From JACVRW01 sp963733885 (GTDB lineage: Bacteria; Actinomycetota; Thermoleophilia; Solirubrobacterales; Thermoleophilaceae): a DNA stretch of 64,000 bases. The notes beneath the pieces are model-generated. The model was given only the letters and a program-made list of their open reading frames with translations, had not been told where the DNA came from and searched no databases. Every line of letters begins with the position of its first letter. The stretch's first letter is position 1. The stretch lies in assembly GCA_963733885.1 (NCBI GenBank), contig CAVTES010000015.1, forward strand, positions 124,001-188,000, written 5' to 3'. The position numbers and the translations under genes were made by a program. Shown piece by piece: positions 33,192 to 42,614 of this stretch.

Positions 33192-33461
33192 GTGGGCTGC
33201 CTCCTTGCGATCCTGACCGGCTTCTTCCCCCGCCTCGGGCTGCTCATCGTGTGGATCTTCACCAACGAGGTCGACCAGGCCTACGACACGTGGATCCTCC
33301 CGCTGCTCGGCCTGATCTTCCTGCCGCTGACGACGCTGGTCTACGCGCTGTTCTGGGGGCCCGTCGGAGGCGTGGACGGCATCGAGTGGTTCTGGGTCGC
33401 CCTCGCGTTCCTCCTCGACATCGGCGCGCTCGGCGCGGGCGCGCAGGCCCGCCGCAGCTAG
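33192..33461 (+). CDS. Small actinobacterial membrane protein
   Basis: An 89-residue protein starting at the GTG at 33192: MGCLLAILTGFFPRLGLLIV, then WIFTNEVDQAYDTWILPLLG and LIFLPLTTLVYALFWGP, and a last helix EWFWVALAFLLDIGALGAG. Three membrane segments. The family usually starts at about this point and the promoter puts +1 next to the GTG, so this start is preferred over the ATG at 33171, which lies inside the promoter. Common in Actinobacteria, function unknown. The stop overlaps that of the short convergent gene at 33458. Confidence 0.78.
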   Translation: MGCLLAILTGFFPRLGLLIVWIFTNEVDQAYDTWILPLLGLIFLPLTTLVYALFWGPVGGVDGIEWFWVALAFLLDIGALGAGAQARRS

Positions 33462-33589
33462 GGCGGCGGGCGCGTGACGCGCGCCCACCCGTAGCGCACC
33501 CACAGGACCACTATGTCGGCCGCGGCGCTCCAGAAATGGCCGGGCGGGCCGGTCACGAGCCAGGCGGCGAGACGGTCGGTCGGCCTCAC
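33458..33589 (-). CDS. Small membrane-associated protein (43 aa)
   Basis: From the GTG at 33589 the minus strand reads VRPTDRLAAWLVTGPPGHFW, then SAAADIVVLWVRYGWARVTR PPP and TAG. One short amphipathic/membrane segment follows a T-G-P-x-G-H-F motif typical of small actinobacterial proteins. TACCTT (33603-33598) predicts +1 two bases before the GTG. It is convergent with the 89-residue protein, their stops sharing two bases, and divergent from tig. Too short for routine ORF calling, but sequence and promoter agree. Confidence 0.55.
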   Translation of the reverse strand: MRPTDRLAAWLVTGPPGHFWSAAADIVVLWVRYGWARVTRPPP

Positions 33590-33597
33590 GAACGCGC

Positions 33598-33607
33598 AAG
33601 GTACTCT
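33598..33607. promoter_or_regulatory. Bidirectional promoter tig / 43-aa protein
   Basis: Plus strand TACTCT (33602-33607) puts +1 near 33614, three bases before the tig ATG. Minus strand TACCTT (33603-33598) puts +1 near 33591, two bases before the GTG at 33589. The two -10 hexamers share the TA at 33602-33603. Confidence 0.5.
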
Positions 33608-33616
33608 CAGGCGCTC

Positions 33617-35017
33617 ATGGCCGCAGCCGTAACCACGAAGACCACGGAGCTCGACGACTCGCGCGTGCGCGTGGATGTTCAGGTGCCCGCCGAGGCGCTC
33701 GAGAGCGCGCTGAGAAGCGCCGCGGCGGACCTCGGCCGCGAGATCCGCGTGCCGGGCTTCCGGAGCGGCAAGGTGCCGCCCGAGGTGGTGCTGAGGCAGG
33801 TGGGGCGCGAGGCCGTGATGGACGAGGCGCTGCGGCGCGGCCTCCCCGGCTGGTACGAGGAGGCGGTGGCGGACGCCGGCATCACCACCGTCGGCGACCC
33901 CCAGCTCGACCTCTCGGACCTCCCCGAGAAGGGGTTGCCGCTCGCCTTCACGATCGAAGTGGGCGTGGTGCCGCCGGCGAAGCTCGGCGATTACAAGGGG
34001 CTCGAGGTGGGGCGGCGCGAACCGTCCGTGGACTCGCAGGAGGTGCAAGCGGAACTCACGCGGATGCGCGAGTCGCTCGCCTCGCTCGACACCGTCGACC
34101 GCCCCGCCGCCCAGGGCGACTTCGTCGTTGTGGACTTCCTTGGGACGATCGACGGCGAGCCCTTCGAGGGCGGCGAGGCCCGCGGTCACCTCGTCGAGCT
34201 TGGCGGGGGCCGACTGATCCCGGGCTTCGAGCAGCAGCTCGACGGGGTGGCGGCCGGCGACGATAGGGAGGTCAAGGTGACCTTCCCCGACGACTATCAG
34301 GCCGAGCACCTGGCGGGTCGGGACGCCGTCTTCGCCGTGGATGTAAAGGAGGTCAAGGAGAAGCGCCTGCCTGAGCTGGACGACGACTTCGCGATCGAGG
34401 CGGGCGGCTTCGACTCGCTGGGCGAGCTGCGCGCCGAGATCGAGGAGCGGATCGGGCAGGCCGACGGGCGCGCGATCGAGGGCGAGTTCCGCGAGGCCGC
34501 GGTGGACGCGGCGGTGGCCGCCAGCACGATCGAGATCCCGCACGAGCTGGTGCACGCGAAGGCCCACGACATGTGGCACCGAACTGCGCGGCGAATGGCC
34601 TCGCAGGGGATCGACCCGAACCAGTACCTGACGATGACGGGCAAGACCGAGGAGGAGCTCGTCACCGAGGCCGAGCCCGACGCGGAGCAGGCGCTCAAGC
34701 GCGAGGCCGTGTTGGCGGAGATCGTGAAGGCCGAGGGCATCGAGGTCTCGGACGAGGAGGTCGCACAGGCGCTGCGCGAGGCGGCCGGCCCCGACGCGAG
34801 CGACAAGCAGCTCAAGCGGGCGTTGAAGCGCGCGCGCAGACAGGGCGCCGAGGAGGCGCTGCGCGACGACATCGCGATGCGAAAGGCCGTCGATCTGCTG
34901 GTCGAGTCGGCGAAGCCGATCCCCCTGGAGCAGGCGGCGGCGCGCGAGAAGCTCTGGACGCCCGAGAAGGAGCGCGCCGCGGAGGGCGCCGGCGAGCTCT
35001 GGACCCCGGGCTCATAG
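33617..35017 (+). CDS. tig: Trigger factor (ribosome-associated chaperone and prolyl isomerase)
   Basis: A 466-residue protein. The ribosome-binding domain holds the signature variant GFRSGKVPPEVVLRQVG (usual G-F-R-x-G-K-x-P). The FKBP-like domain is at about 160-240 (GDFVVVDFLGTIDGEPFEGG) and a long helical C-terminal domain follows. It meets nascent chains at the exit tunnel. It has a normal domain order and is followed by clpP-clpX, the conserved actinobacterial arrangement. No SD precedes the ATG; the predicted leader is three bases. Confidence 0.96.
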   Translation: MAAAVTTKTTELDDSRVRVDVQVPAEALESALRSAAADLGREIRVPGFRSGKVPPEVVLRQVGREAVMDEALRRGLPGWYEEAVADAGITTVGDPQLDLSDLPEKGLPLAFTIEVGVVPPAKLGDYKGLEVGRREPSVDSQEVQAELTRMRESLASLDTVDRPAAQGDFVVVDFLGTIDGEPFEGGEARGHLVELGGGRLIPGFEQQLDGVAAGDDREVKVTFPDDYQAEHLAGRDAVFAVDVKEVKEKRLPELDDDFAIEAGGFDSLGELRAEIEERIGQADGRAIEGEFREAAVDAAVAASTIEIPHELVHAKAHDMWHRTARRMASQGIDPNQYLTMTGKTEEELVTEAEPDAEQALKREAVLAEIVKAEGIEVSDEEVAQALREAAGPDASDKQLKRALKRARRQGAEEALRDDIAMRKAVDLLVESAKPIPLEQAAAREKLWTPEKERAAEGAGELWTPGS

Positions 35018-35295
35018 CGCGGTTGTCCCCCCTTACTTAACCCCGGCGGCGCTTGGCGTGGGGACGCTCGGCGGGTGCGCCCCGGCCCGCTGCACCGCCT
35101 GCACGGTGGCGTATACGCAGTGGGCCGCCCCGCACCCGGAGACTCAACCGGGATCGAGGTCACAGGCGCATCACCCTGAGCGGGGACGACATCAGCACCG
35201 TCGACGGCAGTCCCTGCGCGACGGCAGCCCGCATGCACAGTTGCCCGCCTCCTCGCGCCGGGCCGCCACCCGCCGCTCGCTAGACTGGCCCGCCC
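35018..35295. promoter_or_regulatory. tig-clpP intergenic region with clpP -10
   Basis: This 278-base gap holds no convincing gene. TAGACT at 35281-35286 is a good -10 for clpP with +1 near 35293, three bases before its ATG. A decayed match to the half-site motif (TCACCC then GGGGAC) starts at 35171 but lacks the phased -10. Confidence 0.5.
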
Positions 35296-35880
<585 letters not shown>

Positions 35881-35969
35881 CCCTAACTGGATCCCGCCCG
35901 GAGAAGGGACGCGGGGGTCGAGGGAGTATTTCTGCGGTACCCTCGTCCAGCTGAGGGAGAACTAAGAGC

Positions 35970-37250
<1,281 letters not shown>

Positions 37251-37282
37251 CCGGCTGCAAACCTTCGCATTCCGGCGTCATC

Positions 37283-37318
37283 GGCCGCGGGATGTGCGGA
37301 GCACCCTATCCCGCGGCC
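37283..37318 (+). terminator. Rho-independent-like terminator after clpX
   Basis: GGCCGCGGGAT (37283-37293) pairs with ATCCCGCGGCC (37308-37318): an 11-bp perfect stem, a 14-base loop, followed by TCTTCCTT. Confidence 0.75.
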
Positions 37319-37407
37319 TCTTCCTTGGACTGCTCGGTTTTCGCTCGGCTATGCCGACTCGGTCCGCGTCGGTCCGGCCGGCGAGCCCTGCCGGATAGTC
37401 TCGCCGC

Positions 37408-37722
37408 GTGCGGCTTCGCCTACTCGAGCGCGTGGGGAGCGCCCTCGGCTTCTCGCCCGAGGGGCGTTCCGTGAGGGTGTGGACCCGCGGGATGCCCGGC
37501 GGCGACGAGACCGAGATCGTGGCCGGCACCATCACCGAGGTGCGCGAAGAGGGCGCCGTGTTGTTTCTGCGCGAACCTGACCGTGAGCAGCGCTGGATCC
37601 TCGCCGTTCCGCACGAGCCGGGGTGGGGACTTCAGGCGCTCTGGTTCAGCTTCATCGCGGTGGACGCCTTCGAGCTGGAGGGCCGTGAGCGGCTCGGCCG
37701 GTGGTTCATCCGGCTGGGCTGA
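37408..37722 (+). CDS. Hypothetical protein (104 aa)
   Basis: A small beta-rich protein beginning MRLRLLERVGSALGFSPEGR, with VRVWTRGMPGGDETEIVAGT, EEGAVLFLREPDREQRWILA and LWFSFIAVDAFELEGRERLG. No membrane segment or known motif. TAGTCT at 37396-37401 puts +1 exactly at the GTG at 37408 (leaderless). It stands alone between clpX and the repeat gene. Family not recognised. Confidence 0.6.
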   Translation: MRLRLLERVGSALGFSPEGRSVRVWTRGMPGGDETEIVAGTITEVREEGAVLFLREPDREQRWILAVPHEPGWGLQALWFSFIAVDAFELEGRERLGRWFIRLG

Positions 37723-37887
37723 AGACGTGGCATTTGGCACGAATCTCCACCCCGCCTGAAAGCAAAAAGCCGCAAATTGCGACATGAGAGCGTGTTCATA
37801 TTCCCCCGAATTGGGGTAACAAGCTCCCATTCTCGTGCCGTAATCAGTGCGAAAGGGAAGCGCAGTGGCCGGTCGTTGGAGTAGCGA
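37723..37887. promoter_or_regulatory. AT-richer upstream region of the giant repeat gene
   Basis: These 165 bases are far less GC-rich than the rest. They contain a short palindrome CGCAAATTGCG and, about 40 bases on, CCCCCGAATTGGGG inside TTCATATTCCCCCGAATTGG. They probably carry the promoter and a regulator site for the secreted repeat protein. I could not match it to a known riboswitch. GGAG lies 6 bases before the GTG at 37888. Confidence 0.5.
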
Positions 37888-40800
37888 GTGACAAGGAAGC
37901 CGGGATCGGCGGGCGCCGCTAAGGCGCCACCTCTTACGCCGATCACGCTTCGCGTCGCCATAGCCCTGGCCCTCCTCATAGCCCTATTCATCGCCGCGCC
38001 GGCTCGAGCCCAGCTGCCAGCCGTGACCGGGCCGGTGACGGAGGCTGTGCCCGCGGTGGAGCCTGTCGTCGAGGCCCTCCCTGTGGTCGCTCCGACAGCG
38101 CCCGCTCCGACAGCGCCCGCTCCGACAGCGCCCGCTCCGACAGCGGTCCCGCTCCGACAGCGCCCGCTCCGACAGCGCCCGCTCCGACAGCGCCCGCTCC
38201 GACAGCGCCCGCTCCGACAGCGCCCGCTCCGACAGCGCCCGCTCCGACAGCGCCTGCTCCTGACTCCTGCGCCCGCTCCGACAGCGCCCGCTCCGACAGC
38301 GCCCGCTCCGACGGACCCCGCTCCGACAGCGCCCGCGACGAGTGCCCCCGAGCCGCCCGTCACCGAGTCGTCGCCCGCCGCCTCGGAGCCCGAGGCGGCG
38401 CCGGTCGTCGAAGCGCTGCCCGAGGTGACGGCACCCACTGCGCCGTCCGAGTCGCAGGATCCCGAACCGGCCATCGAGCTGCCCCAGCTGCCGGGCCTTC
38501 CGACCGACCCGGTGATCCCGGTCGTCGACGATCAAGTCGATCCGGTCGCCCCGGTCGTCGAGGATCCGGTCGAGCCGGCCTTCCCGATCGTCGACGATGC
38601 GGTCGACTCGATCGTGGACGATGGAGTCGACTCGATCTGTCGACCGGTCGCCCCGGTCGTCGAGGATCCGGTCGAGCCGGCCTTCCCGATCGTCGACGAT
38701 GCGGTCGACTCGATCGTGGACGATGGAGTCGAACTCGATTGTCGACCCGGTCGCCCCGGTCGTACGAGGATCCGGTCGAGCTCCGGTTGTGGACGATGTG
38801 GTCGATCCGGTCGTCGATCCGGTGATCGAGGATCTCGTTGTCCCGGTTGTCGAGGATCCGGTCGACCCGGTCGCCCCGGTTGTGGAGGATCCCGTTGTCC
38901 CCGTGACCGACGATCCCGTCGACCCGGTCGTCCCGATCGTGGACGACGTGGTCGAGCCGATCGTCGATCCGGTCGCTCCGGTTGTCGAGGATCCGGTCGA
39001 CCCGGTCGGTCCGGTCGTCCCGGTTGTGGACGATGTGGTCGAGCCGATCGTCGCGCCGGTGATCGAGGATCCCGTTGTCCCGGTGGTCGAGGATCCGGTC
39101 GATCCGGTCGTCCCGGTTGTGGAGGATCCGGTTGTCCCCGTGATCGAGGATCCCGTTGTCCCGGCGGTCGAGGATCCGGTCGATCCGGTCGTCCCGGTTG
39201 TGGAGGATCCGGTTGTCCCCGTGATCGACGATCCCGTTATTCCGGCTGTCGAGGATCCGGTCGACCCGGTCGTCCCGGTTGTGGAGGATCCGGTTGTCCC
39301 CGTGATCGAGGATCCCGTTGTCCCGGTGGTCGAGGATCCGGTCGATCCGGTCGTCCCGGTTGTGGAGGATCCGGTTGTCCCCGTGATCGACGATCCCGTT
39401 ATCCCGGTCGTCGAGGATCCGGTCGATCCGGTCGTCCCGGTTGTGGAGGATCCGGTTGTCCCCGTGATCGACGATCCCGTCGACCCGGTCGTCCCGATCG
39501 TGGACGATGTGGTCGGGCCGGTCGTCGATCCGGTGATCGAGGATCCCATTGTCCCGGTGGTCGAGGATCCTGTCGCTCCGGTTCCCGGTTGTGGACGATG
39601 TGGTCGGGCCGATCGTCGATCCGGTGATCGAGAATCCCGTTGTCCCGGTGATCGAGGATCCGGTCGATCCCGTCGTCCCAGTTGTCGAGGCTCCGGTTGT
39701 CCCCGTGATCGACGATCCCGTTATCCCGGTCGTCCGGATCGTCGATCCGGTTGATCGAGGATCCCGTTGTCCCTGTGATCGAGGATCCGGTCGCTCCGGT
39801 GATCCCGGTTGTGGACGATGTGGTCGGGCCGATCGTCGATCCGGTGATCGAGGATCCCGTTGTCCCGGTGTCGAGGATGTCGTCGAGCCCGGTTGTCTCC
39901 GGTGGTCGAGGATGTCGTCGAGCCGGTCGTTCCGGTCCGGTTGACGATGGTCGAGCCGGTGTTCCCGGTTGTCGAGGATGTCGTCGAGCCGGTGCTGCCG
40001 GTGGTTGAGGATGTCGTCGAGCCCGTCGTTCCGGTGGTCGAGGATCTCGTCGAGCCGGTCGTCCCGGTGGTCGAGGATGTCGTCGAGCCGGTGGTGCCGG
40101 TGGTTGAGGATGTCGTCGAGCCGGTGCTGCCGGTGGTTGAGGATGTCGTCGAGCCGGTGCTCCCGGTCGTCGAGGATGTCGTCGAGCCGGTGTCCCCGTA
40201 GTTGAGGATGTCGTCGAGCCGGTGTGCCGGTCGTCGAGGATGTCGTCGAGCCGGTCTGCCGGTCGTTGAGGATGTCGTCGAGCCGGTGCTGCCGGTCGTT
40301 GAGGACGTCGTCGAGCCGGTGTCCCGGTAGTCGAGGATGTCGTCGAGCCGGTTGTCCCGGTAGTCGAGGATGTCGTCGAGCCGGTGGTCCCGGTTGTCGA
40401 GGATGTCGTTGAGCCGGTGCTGCCGGTTGTCGAGGATCTGGTCGAGCCGGTGCTCCCGGTTGTCGAGGATGTCGTCGCGCCGGTGCTGCCGGTGGTTGAG
40501 GATGTCGTCGAGCCGGTGCTGCCGGTGGTTGAGGATGTCGTCGAGCCGGTCGTCCCGGTTGTTGAGGATGTCGTCGCGCCGGTGGTCCCGGTTGTCGAGG
40601 ATGTCGTCGCGCCGGTGCTTCCGGTGGTCGAGGATGTCGTCGAGCCGGTGCTGCCGGTCGTCGAGGATGTCGTCGAGCCGGTTGTCCCGGTTGTTGAGGA
40701 TGTCGTCGCGCCGGTGATCCCGGTGGTCGAGGATCTGGTCGAGTCGGTGTTGCCGGTGGTCGAGGATGTGGTCGCGCCGGTGATCCCGGTTGTCGAGGAT

Positions 40801-42541
40801 CTGGTCGAACCGGTCGTCCCGGTGGTTGAGGATGTCGTCGCGCCGGTGATCCCGGTTGTTGAGGATCTGGTCGCGCCGCTGGTGCCGGTCGTCGAGGATG
40901 TCGTCGCGCCGGTTATCCCGGTCATCGAGGATGTCGTCGCGCCGCTGGTGCCGGTCAGTCGAGGATGTCGTCGCGCCGCTGGTCCCAGTGGTCGAGGATC
41001 TGGTCGAGCCGGTGCTCCCGGTCGTCGAGGATGTCGTCGCGCCGGTCGTCCCGGTCATCGAGGATGTCGTCGCGCCGCTGGTGCCGGTGGTTGAGGATGT
41101 CGTCGCGCCGGTGCTGCCGGTGGTTGAGGATGTCGTCGCGCCGCTGGTGCCGGTGGTTGAGGATGTCGTCGCGCCGCTGGTGCCGGTGGTTGAGGATGTC
41201 GTCGCGCCGCTGGTGCCGGTGGTTGAGGATGTCGTCGCGCCGCTGGTGCCGGTGGTTGAGGATGTCGTCGCGCCGCTGGTGCCGGTGGTTGAGGATGTCG
41301 TCGCGCCGCTGGTGCCGGTGGTTGAGGATGTCGTCGCGCCGCTGGTGCCGGTGGTTGAGGATGTCGTCGCGCCGCTGGTGCCGGTGGTTGAGGATGTCGT
41401 CGCGCCGCTGGTGCCGGTGGTCGAGGATGTCGTCGCGCCGCTGGTCCCGGTCATCGAGGATGTCGTCGCGCCGCTGGTGCCGGTGGTCGAGGATCTCGTC
41501 GCGCCGGTGGTGCCGGTCATCGAGGATGTCGTCGCTCCGGTGCTTCCGGTGGTCGAGGATCTGGTCGAGCCGCTGGTCCCGGTCATCGAGGATGTCGTCG
41601 CGCCGGTGATCCCGGTGGTTGAGGATCTCGTCGCGCCGCTGGTGCCGGTCATCGAGGATGTCGTCGCGCCGCTGCTGCCGGTGGTCGAGGATCTCGTCGC
41701 GCCGATCGTCCCGGTGGTCCAGGATCTGGTCGATCCGCTGGTCCCGGTGGTCCAGGACCTCGTCGCCCCGATCGTTCCTGTGGTCCAGGATCTGGTCGAC
41801 CCGGTGGTTGATCTGGTCAACCCGGTGATCCCGGTGGTTGGCGGGATCGTCGAGCCGCTTGCTCCGGTCACCGGCGGTCTGCTCGACCCGGTCACTCCGA
41901 TCCTTCACGACGTCCTTGCGCCCGTGGCCCCAATCGGCCTGCCGCCCGTGCTTCCCGACCGTCCCCGCGACGCCGGTTCCGGGTCTGCGGGAGGATCTTC
42001 GGGCGGCGAGGCCGCTGGAGCGCCGGTCGGCTCAGGTGCCGGCTCGCCGCCCTCCGGTCCCTCGCCGTCGCTCGGGGAAGCTCCGGTCGCCCGGTCGGCC
42101 CCGCCGCCCTCGCTCGACCCGTCCGGTCTCCCGGCGGCGGACGTTGAGTTCCCGACGCCCCCTGCCGGGCCGCTCAGTCCCCCGCAGGTGATCTTCGGCG
42201 TGCTCTCGGCCCTTGACGGCCTCGGCGCCCTCTCCGACTGGGCAGCGGCGCTTCAGCAGTCGATCACCGGCACGGCCGTCGGGTCGATGCCGCTGAGCTC
42301 CTCTTCGGCGGCGGCGCCTGACGTCGCCCGGGCCGCTGGCGGCTCCTCGTCCAGCTCCGGACCGCTCCCCGCCTCGGGCGGCGCGGCCGGCTCGGGCGCC
42401 GCCGGCGTCGCCTCCAGCGCTCTCTTCGCTCTTCTCGTTGCGTTCACGGCCTTTGCGCTGTGGCACCTCGCGCGCCTGTTGCTCACGCCTGCGCGCTGGC
42501 GGTCACAAGCGTTCGTGGCCGTTCTCGAGCGGCCTGGCTAG
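37888..42541 (+). CDS. Giant secreted Pro/Val/Asp/Glu-rich 11-residue repeat protein with C-terminal membrane anchor; frameshifted
   Basis: If all indels were repaired this would be about 1,550 residues. The N-terminus (MTRKPGSAGAAKAPPLTPIT, then LRVAIALALLIALFIAAPARA) is a signal peptide. An A-P-T-A-P tract follows, then about 100 copies of an 11-residue unit such as PLVPVVEDVVA or DPVVPVVEDPV, a Ser/Gly/Pro linker and a C-terminal helix ALFALLVAFTAFALWHLARL with a basic end, a membrane anchor. The plus-strand unit changes frame at least eight times (near 38150, 38740, 39590, 39740, 39870, 40200, 40300 and 40960). Many changes are a single lost base in GG/CC runs, for example GTGTCCC against GTTGTCCC. 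Likely a cell-surface fibre or spacer. No enzymatic domain is seen. Confidence 0.7.
38089..38336 (+). repeat. 15-bp tandem repeat coding A-P-T-A-P
   Basis: About sixteen units of GCTCCGACAGCGCCC in a row, nearly perfect. The middle block is read as L-R-Q-R-P rather than A-P-T-A-P in the continuous frame, and the last block returns to A-P-T-A-P, so two compensating indels flank the middle. Confidence 0.8.
38510..41870 (+). repeat. 33-bp tandem repeat region coding 11-residue units
   Basis: About 100 units of 33 bases. Early units alternate D-P-V-V-P-V-V-E-D-P-V and variants with I-D-D; middle units are E-P-V-L-P-V-V-E-D-V-V; late units are A-P-L-V-P-V-V-E-D-V-V. From about 41130 to 41420 some nine copies are identical at DNA level, pointing to recent expansion. 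There are no unique spacers, so it is not a CRISPR array. The repeat keeps the opposite strand open too, giving a false 724-codon frame. Confidence 0.9.
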
Positions 42542-42567
42542 CCCTTCCGGGCTTCGACCAGGACTCC

Positions 42568-42590
42568 CCCGGTCGCGGGATGCGACCGGG
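42568..42590 (+). terminator. Hairpin between the repeat gene and the recombinase-fusion gene
   Basis: CCCGGTCGC (42568-42576), five-base loop, GCGACCGGG (42582-42590): a perfect 9-bp stem. It lacks a T-run and sits in the 73-base gap, so it may attenuate read-through rather than stop it. AGGAGAG follows for the next gene. Confidence 0.55.
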
Positions 42591-42614
42591 AAACGCTCGA
42601 TTTAGGAGAGAACG

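Noticed and set aside
35171..35210. Seventh copy of the triple half-site promoter upstream of clpP
   Set aside because: TCACCC is present but the second half-site is GGGGAC, the third GCACCG, and no NANNNT lies at the required distance. clpP has its own TAGACT.
37723..37887. Cyclic-dinucleotide riboswitch before the repeat gene
   Set aside because: A few bases resemble conserved riboswitch stretches, but I could not build the required helices.
38510..41870. CRISPR-like array
   Set aside because: Units are directly adjacent and related to each other; there are no unique spacers and no cas genes.
39721..41895. 724-codon minus-strand frame rich in D-D-I-L-D-H-R
   Set aside because: It is the reverse shadow of the 33-bp repeat, which stays open in several frames because the unit is a multiple of three. 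The plus strand alone connects to a signal peptide and a membrane anchor.
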